From: Chlorocebus sabaeus
Lineage: Eukaryota > Chordata > Mammalia > Primates > Cercopithecidae
Direction: 5' to 3'
Length of the DNA: 64,000 nucleotides
Assembly: GCF_047675955.1 (NCBI RefSeq)
Contig: NC_132904.1
Location: 61,127,435-61,191,434 of the forward strand
This document shows, piece after piece, positions 1 through 11,287 of this stretch. The notes beneath the pieces are model-generated. The model ran no database searches and had not been told where the DNA came from. It worked only from the letters and a program-made list of their open reading frames with translations. How positions within the stretch are numbered: position 1 is the stretch's first letter; each line of letters opens with the position of its first letter. Made by a program: the position numbers and the translations under genes.

Positions 1-5
1 GAGGG

Positions 6-22
6 CTATGGTGAAAAAGGAA
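6..22 (-). other. pJ-alpha (A-type) protein-binding box, example
   Basis: The reverse complement reads TTCCTTTTTCACCATAG, an exact match to the pJ-alpha consensus TTCCTTTTYCACCRTAG known from A-type alpha-satellite monomers. It sits where B-type human monomers carry the CENP-B box. The same 17 bases recur in most monomers here, and the frequent CTACGG variant also satisfies the R position. Variants that break it are CTATAGTG, CTATGGGG, GAAAAAAG and the one-base-shorter GTGAAAAGG. Binding in this species is inferred, not shown. Confidence 0.75.
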
Positions 23-65
23 ATATCTTCCGTTCAAAACTGGAAAGAAGCTTTCTGAGAAACTG

Positions 66-95
66 CTCTGTGTTCTGTTAGTTCATCTCACAGAG
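66..95. other. Inverted repeat 1 of the monomer (7-bp arms)
   Basis: CTCTGTG (66-72) and CACAGAG (89-95) are perfect reverse complements separated by 16 bases. Both arms are part of the consensus and recur in nearly every monomer. Substitutions such as CACACAG (near 950) or CTCCCAGAG (near 29831) damage an arm. It could extrude as a cruciform or fold in an array transcript. That is inference. Confidence 0.7.
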
Positions 96-115
96 TTACA
101 TCTTTCCCTGCAAGA

Positions 116-132
116 AGCCTTTCGCTAAGGCT
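116..132. other. Inverted repeat 2 of the monomer (6-bp arms, 5-base loop)
   Basis: AGCCTT (116-121), loop TCGCT, AAGGCT (127-132). The common variant CCTTTTGATAAGG changes only the loop and keeps both arms. The TAAGACTG and GAAACC variants each break one pair. Confidence 0.7.
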
Positions 133-544
133 GTTCTTGTGGAATTGGCAAAGGGATATTTGGAAGCACACAGAGGGCTATGGTGAAAAAGGAAATATCT
201 TACGGTGAAAACTAGAAAGAAGGTTTCTGAGAAACTACTCTGCGTTCTCTTAATTTATCTCACAGAGTTACATCTTTCCCTTCAAGAAGCCTTTCGCTAA
301 GGCTGTTCTTGTGGAATCGGCAAAGGGATATTTGGAAGCCCATAGAGGGCTATGGTGAAAAAGGAAATATCTTCCGTGCAAAACTGGAAAGAAGCTTTCT
401 GAGAAACTGCTCTGTGTTCTGTTAATTCATCTCACAGAGTTACATCTTTCCCTTCAAGAAACCTTTCGCTAAGGCTGTTCTTGTGGAATTTGCAAAGGGA
501 TATTTGGAAGCCCATAGAGGGCTATGGTGAAAAAGGAAATATCT

Positions 545-3500
545 TCCGTTAAAAACTGGAAAGAAGCTTTCTGAGAAACTGCTCTGTGTTCTGTTAATTC
601 ATCTCACAGAGTTACATCTTTCCCCTCAAGAAGCCTTTTGATAAGTCTATTCTTGTGAAATTGGCAAAGGGATATTTGGAAGCCTATAGAGGGCTATAGT
701 GAAAAAGGAAATATCTTCTGTTCAAAACTGGAAAGAAGCTTTTTGAGAAACTGCTCTGTGTTCTGTTAATTCATCTCACAGAGTTACATCTTTCCCTTCA
801 AGAAGCCTTTCGCTAAGGCTGTTCTTGTGGAATTGGCAAAGGGATATTTGGAAGCCCATAGAGGGCTATGGTGAAAAAAGAAATATCTTCCGTTCAAAAC
901 TGGAAAGAAGCGTTCTGAGAAACTGCTCTGTGTTCTGTTAATTCATCTCACACAGTTACATCTTTCCCTTCAAGAAGCATTGCGCTAAGGCTGTTCTTGT
1001 GGCATTGGCAAAGGAATATTTGGAAGCCCATAGAGGGCTATGGTGAAAAAGGAAATATCTTCCGTTCAAAACTGGAAAGAAGCTTTCTGAGAAACTGTTC
1101 TGTGTTCTGTTAGTTCATCTCACAGAGTTACATCTTTCCCTTCAAGAAGCCTTTCGCTAAGGCTGTTCTTGTGGAATTGGCAAAGGGATATTTGGAAGCC
1201 CATAGAAGGATATGGTGAAAAAGGAAATATCTTCCGTTGAAAACTGTAAAGAAGCCTTCTGAGAAACTGCTCTGTGTTCAGTTAATTCATCTCACAGAGT
1301 TACATCTTTACCTTCAAGAAGCCTTTCGCTAAGGCTGTTCTTGTGGAATTGGCAAAGGGATATTTGGAAGCCCATAGAGGGCTACGGTGAAAAAGGAAAT
1401 ATCTTCCGTTCAAAACTGGAAAGAAGCTTTTTGAGAAACTGCTCTGTGTTCTGTTAGTTCATCTCACAGAGTTACATCTTTCCCTTCAAGAAGCCTTTCG
1501 CTAAGACTGTTCTTGTGGAATTGGCAAAGGGATATTTGGAAGCCCATAGAGGGCTATGGTGAAAAAGGAAATATCTTCCGTTCAAACCTGGAAAGAAGCA
1601 TTCTGAGAAACTGCTCTGTGTTCTGTTAATTCATCTCACAGAGTTACATCTTTCCCTTCAGGAAGCTTTTCTCTAAGGCTGTTCTTGTGGCTTTGGCAAA
1701 GGGATATTTGGAAGCCCATAGAGGGCTATGGTGAAAAAGGAAATATCTTCCGTTCAAAACTGGAAAGAAGCTTTCTGAGAAACTGCTCTGTGTTCTGTTA
1801 GTTCATCTCACAGATTTACATCTTTCCCTTCAAGAAGCCTTTCGCTAAGGCTGTTCTTGTGGAATTGGCAAAGGGATATTTGGAAGCCCATAGAAGTATA
1901 TGGTGAAAAAGGAAATATCTTCCGTTCAAAAGTGGAAAGAAGCCTTCTGAGAAACTGCTCTGTGTTCAGTTAATTCACCTCACAGAGTTACATCTTTACC
2001 TTCAACAAGCCTTTCGCTAAGGCTGTTCTTGTGGAATTGGCAAAGGGATATTTGGAAGCCCATAGAGGGCTACGGTGAAAAAGGAAATATCTTCCGTTCC
2101 AAAATGGAAAGAAGCTTTCTGAGAAACTGCTCTGTGTTCTGTTAATTCATCTCACAGAGTTACATCTTTCCCTTCAAGAAGCCTTTTGATAAGGCTGTTC
2201 TTGTGGAATTGGCAAAGGGATATTGGGAGGCCCATAGAGGGCTATAGTGAAAAAGGAAATATCTTCTGTTCAAAACTGGAAAGAAGATTGTGAGAAACTG
2301 CTCTGTGTTCTGTTAATTCATCTCACAGAGTTACATCTTTCCCTTCAAGAAGCCTTTCGCTAAGGCTGTTCTTGTGGAATTGGCAAAGGGATATTTGGAA
2401 GCCCATAGAGGGCTATGTTGAAAAAGGAAATATCTTCCGTTCAAAACAGGAAAGAAGCTTTCTGAGAAACTGCTCTGTGTTCTGTTAGTTCATCTCACAG
2501 AGTTACATCTTTCCCTTCAAGAAGCCTTTCCCTAAGACTGTTCTTGTGGAATTGGCAAAAGGATATTTGGAAGCCCATAGAGGGCTATGGTGAAAAAGGA
2601 AATAATCTTACGGTCAAAACTGGAAAGAAGCTTTCTGTGAAACTGCTCTGTGTTCTCTTAATTTATCTCACAGAGTTACATCTTTCCCTTCAAGAAGCCT
2701 TTCGCTAAGGCTGTTCTTGTGGAATTGGCAAAGGGATATTTGGAAGCCCATAGAGGGCTATGGTGAAAAGGAAATATCTTCCGTTCAAAACTGGAAAGAA
2801 GCTTTCTTAGAAACTGCTCTGTGTTCTGTTAATTCATCTCACAGAGTTACATCTTTCCCTTCAAGAAGCCTTTCGCTAAGACTGTTCTTGTGGAATTGGC
2901 AAGGGGATATTTGGAAGCCCATAGAAGGCTATGGTGAAAAAGGAAATATCTTCCGTTCAAAACTGGAAAGAAGCCTTCTGAGAAACTGCTCTGTGTTCTG
3001 TTAATTCATCTCACAGAGTTACATCTTTACCTTCAACAAGCCCATCGCTAAGGCTGTTCTTGTGGAATTTTTAAAGGGATATTTGGAAGCCCATAGAAGT
3101 CTACGGTGAAAAAGGAAATATCTTACGGTCAAAACTGGAAAGAAGCTTTCTGAGAAACTGCTCTGTGTTCTGTTAATTCATCTCACAGAGTTACATCTTT
3201 CCCTTCAAGAAGCCTTTCGCTAAGGCTGTTCTTGTGTAATTGGCAAAGGGATATTAGGAAGCCCATAGAGGGCTATGGTGAAAAAGGAAATATCTTCCGT
3301 TCAAAACTGGAAAGAAGCGTTCTGAGAAACTGCTCTGTGTTCTGTTAATTCATCTCACAGAGTTACATCTTTCCCTTCAAGAAGCCTTTCGCTAAGGCTG
3401 TTCTTGTGTAATTGGCAAAGGGATATTAGGAAGCCCATAGAGGGCTATGGTGAAAAAGGAAATATCTTCCGTTCAAAACTGGAAAGAAGCTTTCTGAGAC

Positions 3501-5957
3501 ACTGCTCTGTGTTCTGTTAGTTCATCTCACAGAGTTACATCTTTCCCTTCAAGAAGCCTTTCGCTAAGACTGTTCTTGTGGAATTGGCAAAGGGATATTT
3601 GGAAGCACATAGAGGGCTATGGTGAAAAAAGAAATATCTTACGGTCAAAACTAGAAAGAAGGTTTCTGAGAAACTGCTCTGTGTTCTCTTAATTTATCTC
3701 ACAGAGTTACATCTTTCCCTTCAAGAATCCTTTCGCTAAGGCTGTTCCTGTGGAATTGGCAAAGGGATATTTGGAAGCCCATAGAGGGCTATGGTGAAAA
3801 AGGAAATATCTTCCGTTCAAAACTGGAAAGAAGCTTTCTGAGAAACTGCTCTGTGCTCTGTTAATTCATCTCACAGAGTTACATCTTTCCCTTCAAGAAA
3901 CCTTTCGCTAAGGCTGTTGTTCTGGAATTTGCAAAGGGATATTTGGAAGCCCATAGAGGGCTATGGTGAAAAAGGAAATATCTTCCGTTCAAAACTGGAA
4001 AGAAGCTTTCTGAGAAACTGCTCTGTGTTCTGTTAATTCATCTCACAGAGTTACATCTTTCCCTTCAAGAAGGCTTTCGCTAAGGCTGTTGTTCTGGAAT
4101 TGGCAAAGGGATATTTGGAAGCCCATAGAGGGCTAGGGTGAAAAAGGAAATATCTTCCGTTCACAACTGGAAAGAAGCTTTCTGAGAAACTGCTCTGTAT
4201 TCTGTTAATTCATCTCACAGAGTTACATCTTTACCTTCAACAAGCCTTTCGCTAAGGCTGTTCTTGTGGAATTGGCAAAGGGATATTTCGGAGCCCATAG
4301 AGGGCTACGGTGAAAAAGGAAATATCTTCCGTTCAAAACTGGAAAGAAGCTTTCTGAGAATCTGCTCTGTGTTCTGTTAATTCATCTCACAGAGTTACAT
4401 CTTTCCCTTCAAGAAGCCTTTTGATAAGGCTGTTCTTGTGGAATTGGCAAAGGGATATTTGGAGGCCCATAGAGGGCTATAGTGAAAAAGGAAATATCTT
4501 CTGTTCAAAACTGGAAAGAAGCTTTGTGAGAAACTGCTCTGTGTTCTGTTAATTCATCTCACAGAGTTACATCTTTCCCTTCAAGAAGCCTTTCGCTAAG
4601 TCTGTTCTTGTGGAATTGGCAAAGGGATATTTGGAAGCCCTTAGAGGGCTATGGTGAAAAAAGAAATATCTTCCGTTCAAAACTGGAAAGAAGCATTCTG
4701 AGAAACTGCTCTGTGTTCTGTTAATTCATCTCACAGAGTTACATCTTTCCTTATAAGAAGCCTTTCGCTAAGGCTGTTCTTGTGGAATTGGAAAAGGGAT
4801 ATTTGGAAGCCCCTAGAGGGCTATGGTGAAAAAGGAAATATCTTCCGTTCACAACTGGAAAGAAGCTTTCTGAGAAACTGCTCTGTGTTCTGTTAATTCA
4901 TCTCACAGAGTTACATCTTTCCCTTCAAGAAGCCTTTCGCTAAGGCTGTTCTTGTGGAAATGGCAAAGGGATATTTCTAAGCCCATAGAGGGCTATGGTG
5001 AAAAAGGAAATATCTTCCGTTCAAAACTGGAAAGAAGCTTTCTGAGAAACTGCTCTGTGTTCTGTTAATTCATCTCACAGAGTTACATCTTTCCCTTCAA
5101 GAAGCCTTTCGCTAAGACTGTTCTTGTGGAATTGGCAAAGGGATATTTGGAAGCCCATAGAAGGCTACGGTGAAAAAGGAAATATCTTACGGTCAAAACT
5201 GGAAAGAAGCTTTCTGAGAAACTGCTCTGTGTTCTGTTAATTCATCTCACAGAGTTACATCTTTCCCTTCAAGAAGCCTTTTGATAAGGCTGTTCTTGTG
5301 GAATTGGCAAAGGGATATTTGGAGGCCCATAGAGGGCTATGGTGAAAAAGGAAATATCGTAAGTTCAAAACTGGAAAGAAGCGTTCTGAGAAACTGCTCT
5401 GTGTTCTGTTAATTCATCTCACACAGTTACATCTTTCCCTTCAAGAAGCATTGCGCTAAGGCTGTTCTTGTGGCATTGGCAAAGGGATATTTGGAAGCCC
5501 ATAGAGGGCTATGGTGAAAAAGGAAATATCTTCCGTTCAAAACTGGAAAGAAGCTTTCTGAGAAACTGCTCTGTGTTCTGTTAGTTCATCTCACAGAGTT
5601 ACATCTTTCCCTTTAAGAAGCATTTCGCTAAGGCTGTTCTTGTGGAATTGGCAAAGGGATATTTGGAAGCCCATAGAAGGATATGGTGAAAAAGGAAATA
5701 TCTTCCGTTGAAAACTGGAAAGAAGCCTTCTGAGAAACTGCTCTGTGTTCAGTTAATTCATCTCACAGAGTTACATCTTTACCTTCAACAAGCCTTTCGC
5801 TAAGGCTGTTCTTGTGGAATTGGCAAAGGGATATTTGGAAGCCCATAGAGGGCTACGGTGAAAAAGGAAATATCTTCCGTTCAAAACTGGAAAGAAGCTT
5901 TCTGAGAAACTGCTCTGTGTTCTGTTAATTCATCTCACAGAGTTACATCTTTCCCTT
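545..5957 (+). repeat. Block A, copy 1 (about 31 monomers)
   Basis: Shares rare variants in order with copy 2: TCCCCTCAAG (621), TTGCGCTAAGG (near 980), CAGATTTAC (1811), ATTGGGAGG (2222), AAGATTGTGAG (near 2286), AATTTTTAAAGG (near 3067), TGAGACACTG (3495), GGGCTAGGGTG (near 4131), TTATAAGAAG (4750) and ATCGTAAG (5356). The distance to copy 2 steps from 5847 to 5159, 4987, 5331, 5158 and 5330 bases. Each step is close to a multiple of 172, so whole monomers were gained or lost after duplication: four extra here near 1.1-1.8 kb, one near 2.4 kb and one near 4.85 kb. The right edge is the first consistent mismatch (GCTAAGACTG here, TTGATAAGG in copy 2); the left edge is approximate. Confidence 0.85.
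2601..2775 (+). repeat. +1/-1 marker monomer pair (example)
   Basis: A monomer with an extra base in AATAATCTTACGG (2601), TTTCTGTGAAAC and TCTCTTAATTTATC is followed by one with a missing A in GTGAAAAGG (near 2763). AATAATCTTACGG occurs at 2601, 7588, 13606, 19624, 22718, 25986, 36644, 45926, 50568, 53491, 56415, 59168, 59857, 61748 and 62265. In 12 of these 15 the next monomer carries the one-base loss, so the pair keeps array phase. The exceptions follow 56415, 59168 and 61748. Confidence 0.85.
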
Positions 5958-6391
5958 CAAGAAGCCTTTCGCTAAGACTGTTCTTGTGGAATTGGCAAAG
6001 GGATATTTGGAAGCCCATAGAAGGCTACGGTGAAAAAGGAAATATCTTACGGTCAAAACTGGAAAGAAGCTTTCTGAGAAACTGCTCTGTGTTCTGTTAA
6101 TTCTTCTCACAGAGTTACATCTTTCCCTTCAAGAAGCCTTTCGCTAAGGCTGTTCTTGTGTAATTGGCAAAGGGATATTTGGAAGCCCATAGAGGGCTAT
6201 GGTGAAAAAGGAAATATCTTCCGTTCAAAACTGGAAAGAAGCGTTCTGAGAAACTGCTCTGTGTTCTGTTAATTCACCTCACAGAGTTACATCTTTCCCT
6301 TCAGGAAGCCTTTCGCTAAGGCTGTTCTTGTGGCATTGGCAAAGGGATATTTGGAAGCCCATAGAGGGCTATGGTGAAAAAGGAAATATCT
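5958..6391 (+). repeat. Monomers between the two A copies
   Basis: About 2.5 monomers with CTAAGACTG, AAGGCTACGG, a TTCTTCTCAC variant and GTGTAATTGG. This order resembles copy 2 near 10.27-10.5 kb, so the stretch may be a displaced piece of the same haplotype. Nothing but satellite is present. Confidence 0.7.
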
Positions 6392-9300
6392 TCCGTTCAA
6401 AACTGGAAAGAAGCTTTCTGAGAAACTGCTCTGTGTTCTGTTAATTCATCTCACAGAGTTACATCTTTCCCCTCAAGAAGCCTTTTGATAAGGCTGTTCT
6501 TGTGAAATTGGCAAAGGGATATTTGGAAGCCTATAGAGGGCTATAGTGAAAAAGGAAATATCTTCTGTTCAAAACTGGAAAGAAGCTTTTTGAGAAACTG
6601 CTCTGTGTTCTGTTAATTCATCTCACAGAGTTACATCTTTCCCTTCAAGAAGCCTTTCGCTAAGGCTGTTCTTGTGGAATTGGCAAAGGGATATTTGGAA
6701 GCCCATAGAGGGCTATGGTGAAAAAAGAAATATCTTCCGTTCAAAACTGGAAAGAAGCGTTCTGAGAAACTGCTCTGTGTTCTGTTAATTCATCTCACAC
6801 AGTTACATCTTTCCCTTCAAGAAGCATTGCGCTAAGGCTGCTCTTGTGGCATTGGCAAAGGAATATTTGGAAGCCCATAGAGGGCTATGGTGAAAAAGGA
6901 AATATCTTCCGTTCAAAACTGGAAAGAAGCTTTCTGAGAAACTGCTCTGTGTTCTGTTAGTTCATCTCACAGATTTACATCTTTCCCTTCAAGAAGCCTT
7001 TCGCTAAGGCTGTTCTTGTGGAATTGGCAAAGGGATATTTGGAAGCCCATAGAAGTATATGGTGAAAAAGGAAATATCTTCCGTTCAAAAGTGGAAAGAA
7101 GCCTTCTGAGAAACTGCTCTGTGTTCAGTTAATTCATCTCACAGAGTTACATCTTTACCTTCAACCAGCCTTTCGCTAAGGCTGTTCTTGTGGAATTTGC
7201 AAAGGGATATTTGGAAGCCCATAGAGGGCTATGGTGAAAAAGGAAATATCTTCCGTTCCAAATTGGAAAGAAGCTTTCTGAGAAACTGCTCTGTGTTCTG
7301 TTAATTCATCTCACAGAGTTACATCTTTCCCTTCAAGAAGCCTTTTGATAAGGCTGTTCTTGTGGAATTGGCAAAGGGATATTGGGAGGCCCATAGAGGG
7401 CTATAGTGAAAAAGGAAATATCTTCTGTTTAAAACTGGAAAGAAGATTGTGAGAAACTGCTCTGTGTTCTGTTAATTCATCTCACAGAGTTACATCTTTC
7501 CCTTCAAGAAGCCTTTCCCTAAGACTGTTCTTGTGGAATTGGCAAAAGGATATTTGGAAGCCCATAGAGGGCTATGGTGAAAAAGGAAATAATCTTACGG
7601 TCAAAACTGGAAAGAAGCTTTCTGTGAAACTGCTCTGTGTTCTCTTAATTTATCTCACAGAGTTACGTCTTTCCCATCAAGAAGCCTTTCGCTAAGGCTG
7701 TTCTTGTGGAATTGGCAAAGGGATATTTGGAAGCCCATAGAGGGCTATGGTGAAAAGGAAATATCTTCCGTTCAAAACTGGAAAGAAGCTTTCTTAGAAA
7801 CTGCTCTGTGTTCTGTTAATTCATCTCACAGAGTTACATCTTTCCCTTCAAGAAGCCTTTCGCTAAGACTGTTCTTGTGGAATTGGCAAGGGGATATTTG
7901 GAAGCCCATAGAAGGCTATGGTGAAAAAGGAAATATCTTCCGTTCAAAACTGGAAAGAAGCCTTCTGAGAAACTGCTCTGTGTTCTGTTAATTCATCTCA
8001 CAGAGTTACATCTTTACCTTCAACAAGCCCATCGCTAAGGCTGTTCTTGTGGAATTTTTAAAGGGATATTTGGAAGCCCATAGAAGTCTACGGTGAAAAA
8101 GGAAATATCTTACGGTCAAAACTGGTAAGAAGCTTTCTGAGAAACTGCTCTGTGTTCTGTTAATTCATCTCACAGAGTTACATCTTTCCCTTCAAGAAGC
8201 CTTTCGCTAAGGCTGTTCTTGTGTAATTGGCAAAGGGATATTAGGAAGCCCATAGAGGGCTATGGTGAAAAAGGAAATATCTTCCGTTCAAAACTGGAAA
8301 GAAGCGTTCTGAGAAACTGCTCTGTGTTCTGTTAATTCATCTCACAGAGTTACATCTTTCCCTTCAAGAAGCCTTTCGCTAAGGCTGTTCTTGTGGCATT
8401 GGCAAAGGGATATTTGGAAGCCCATAGAGGGCTATGGTGAAAAAGGAAATATCTTCCGTTCAAAACTGGAAAGAAGCTTTCTGAGAAACTGCTCTGTGTT
8501 CTGTTAATTCTTCTCACAGAGTTACATTTTTCCCTTCAAGAAGCCTTTCGCTAAGGCTGTTCTTGTGGAATTGGCAAAGGGATATTTGGAAGCCCATAGA
8601 GGGCTATGGTGAAAAAGGAAATATCTTTCGTTCAAAACTGGAAAGAAGCGTTCTGAGAAACTGCTCTGTGTTCTGTTAATTCATCTCACAGAGTTATATC
8701 TTACCCTTCAAGAAGCCTTACGATAAGGCTGTTCTTTTGGCATTGGCAAAGGGATATTTGGAAGCCCATAGAGGGCTATGGTGAAAAAGGAAATATCTTC
8801 CGTTCAAAACTGGAAAGAAGCTTTCTGAGACACTGCTCTGTGTTCTGTTAGTTCATCTCACAGAGTTACATCTTTCCCTTCAAGAAGCCTTTCGCTAAGA
8901 CTGTTCTTGTGGAATTGGCAAAGGGATATTTGGAAGCACATAGAGGGCTATGGTGAAAAAGGAAATATCTTACGGTCAAAACTAGAAAGAAGGTTTCTGA
9001 GAAACTGCTCTGTGTTCTCTTAATTTATCTCACAGAGTTACATCTTTCCCTTCAAGAATCCTTTCGCTAAGGCTGTTCCTGTGGAATTGGCAAAGGGATA
9101 TTTGGAAGCCCATAGAGGGCTATGGTGAAAAAGGAAATATCTTCCGTTCAAAACTGGAAAGAAGCTTTCTGAGAAACTGCTCTGTGCTCTGTTAATTCAT
9201 CTCACAGAGTTACATCTTTCCCTTCAAGAAACCTTTCGCTAAGGCTGTTGTTCTGGAATTTGCAAAGGGATATTTGGAAGCCCATGGAGGGCTATGGTGA

Positions 9301-11287
9301 AAAAGGAAATATCTTCCGTTCAAAACTGGAAAGAAGCTTTCTGAGAAACTGCTCTGTGTTCTGTTAATTCATCTCACAGAGTTACATCTTTCCCTTCAAG
9401 AAGGCTTTCGCTAAGGCTGTTGTTCTGGAATTGGCAAAGGGATATTTGGAAGCCCATAGAGGGCTAGGGTGAAAAAGGAAATATCTTCCGTTCACAACTG
9501 GAAAGAAGCTTTCTGAGAAACTGCTCTGTATTCTGTTAATTCATCTCACAGAGTTACATCTTTACCTTCAACAAGCCTTTCGCTAAGGCTGTTCTTGTGG
9601 AATTGGCAAAGGGATATTTCGGAGCCCATAGAGGGCTACGGTGAAAAAGGAAATATCTTCCGTTCAAAACTGGAAAGAAGCTTTCTGAGAAACTGCTCTG
9701 TGTTCTGTTAATTCATCTCACAGAGTTACATCTTTCCCTTCAAGAAGCCTTTTGATAAGGCTGTTCTTGTGGAATTGGCAAAGGGATATTTGGAGGCCCA
9801 TAGAGGGCTATAGTGAAAAAGGAAATATCTTCTGTTCAAAACTGGAAAGAAGCTTTGTGAGAAACTGCTCTGTGTTCTGTTAATTCATCTCACAGAGTTA
9901 CATCTTTCCCTTCAAAAGCCTTTCGCTAAGGCTGTTCTTGTGGAATTGGCAAAGGGATATTTGGAAGCCCTTAGAGGGCTATGGTGAAAAAAGAAATATC
10001 TTCCGTTCAAAACTGGAAAGAAGCATTCTGAGAAACTGCTCTGTGTTCTGTTAATTCATCTCACAGAGTTACATCTTTCCTTATAAGAAGCCTTTCGCTA
10101 AGGCTGTTCTTGTGGAATTGGAAAAGGGATATTTGGAAGCCCCTAGAGGGCTATGGTGAAAAAGGAAATATCTTCCGTTCAAAACTGGAAAGAAGCTTTC
10201 TGAGAAACTGCTCTGTGTTCTGTTAATTCATCTCACAGAGTTACATCTTTCCCTTCAAGAAGCCTTTCGCTAAGACTGTTCTTGTGGAATTGGCAAAGGG
10301 ATATTTGGAAGCCCATAGAAGGCTACGGTGAAAAAGGAAATATCTTACGGTCAAAACTGGAAAGAAGCTTTCTGAGAAACTGCTCTGTGTTCTGTTAATT
10401 CTTCTCACAGAGTTACATCTTTCCCTTCAAGAAGCCTTTCGCTAAGGCTGTTCTTGTGTAATTGGCAAAGGGAAATTTGGAAGCCCATAGAGGGCTGTGG
10501 TGAAAAAGGAAATATCTTCCGTTCAAAACTGGAAAGAAGCGTTCTGAGAAACTGCTCTGTGTTCTGTTAATTCATCTCACAGAGTTACATCTTTCCCTTC
10601 AAGAAGCCTTTTGATAAGGCTGTTCTTGTGGAATTGGCAAAGGGATATTTGGAGGCCCATAGAGGGCTATGGTGAAAAAGGAAATATCGTAAGTTCAAAA
10701 CTGGAAAGAAGCGTTCTGAGAAACTGCTCTGTGTTCTGTTAATTCATCTCACACAGTTACATCTTTCCCTTCAAGAAGCATTGCGCTAAGGCTGTTCTTG
10801 TGGCATTGGCAAAGGGATATTTGGAAGCCCATAGAGGGCTATGGTGTAAAAGGAAATATCTTCCGTTCAAAACTGGAAAGAAGCTTTCTGAGAAACTGCT
10901 CTGTGTTCTGTTAGTTCATCTCACAGAGTTACATCTTTCCCTTTAAGAAGCATTTCGCTAAGGCTGTTCTTGTGGAATTGGCAAAGGGATATTTGGAAGC
11001 CCATAGAAGGATATGGTGAAAAAGGAAATATCTTCCGTTGAAAACTGGAAAGAAGCCTTCTGAGAAACTGCTCTGTGTTCAGTTAATTCATCTCACAGAG
11101 TTACATCTTTACCTTCAACAAGCCTTTCGCTAAGGCTGTTCTTGTGGAATTGGCAAAGGGATATTTGGAAGCCCATAGAGGGCTACGGTGAAAAAGGAAA
11201 TATCTTCCGTTCAAAACTGGAAAGAAGCTTTCTGAGAAACTGCTCTGTGTTCTGTTAATTCATCTCACAGAGTTACATCTTTCCCTT
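6392..11287 (+). repeat. Block A, copy 2
   Basis: Counterpart of 545-5957. It lacks the four-monomer segment found in copy 1, gains two monomers near 8.35-8.8 kb (including the TTACGATAAGG monomer at 8714) and one near 10.4-10.6 kb. Private changes are GGGAAATTTGG (near 10470), GGGCTGTGG (near 10493), GGTGTAAAAGG (near 10844) and a lost base in TTCAAAAGCC (9911). These private changes, except the lost base, recur in block B copy 2. Its last 1.37 kb lies inside block B copy 1. Confidence 0.85.
8714..8730. other. Perfect 7-bp stem, 3-base loop variant of inverted repeat 2
   Basis: AGCCTTA, loop CGA, TAAGGCT. The variant extends the consensus 6-bp arms by one pair. It always sits in the same monomer type, with GAGTTATATCTTACCC before it and TCTTTTGGCATTGG after it. 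Confidence 0.8.

Larger units (their letters stand above)
1..172 (+). repeat. Representative alpha-satellite monomer
   Basis: First complete monomer, taken from GAGGGCTAT to the next GAGGGCTAT at 173. Landmarks in order: pJ-alpha box (6-22), first CpG (31-32), HindIII site AAGCTT (48-53), inverted repeat CTCTGTG/CACAGAG (66-95), inverted repeat AGCCTT/AAGGCT (116-132) with the second CpG in its loop (123-124), then GGATATTTGG near the end. It has the uncommon variants CCTGCAAGAAG and GAAGCACACAGAG, which recur near 57.2 kb. Common HindIII-destroying variants elsewhere are AAGCGTTC, AAGCCTTC, AAGCATTC and ACGGTTTC. Confidence 0.9.
1..544 (+). repeat. Array start upstream of block A
   Basis: About three monomers not part of the block A pair. 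The series ACGGTGAAAACTAG with ACTACTCTGCG (about 203-245), then CCGTGCAAAAC (about 370), then CAAGAAACC (about 455) also occurs in order near 15.33-15.6 kb, 21.35-21.6 kb, 24.79-25.05 kb and 27.0-27.3 kb. It is therefore a further copy of a multi-monomer haplotype found in blocks B and C. Confidence 0.75.

Noticed and set aside
120..136. Possible CENP-B box at TTTCGCTAAGGCTGTTC
   Set aside because: TTCG is present, but the required A is G and the CGGG core is TGTT. It is also not at the usual box position of the monomer, which here holds the pJ-alpha box.
2717..3004. Open frame of 95 codons, repeated identically at 7704-7991
   Set aside because: It lies entirely in satellite. Its translation is the monomer read in shifting frames, and its two copies are explained by block A. 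No promoter context, splice context or protein family is visible.
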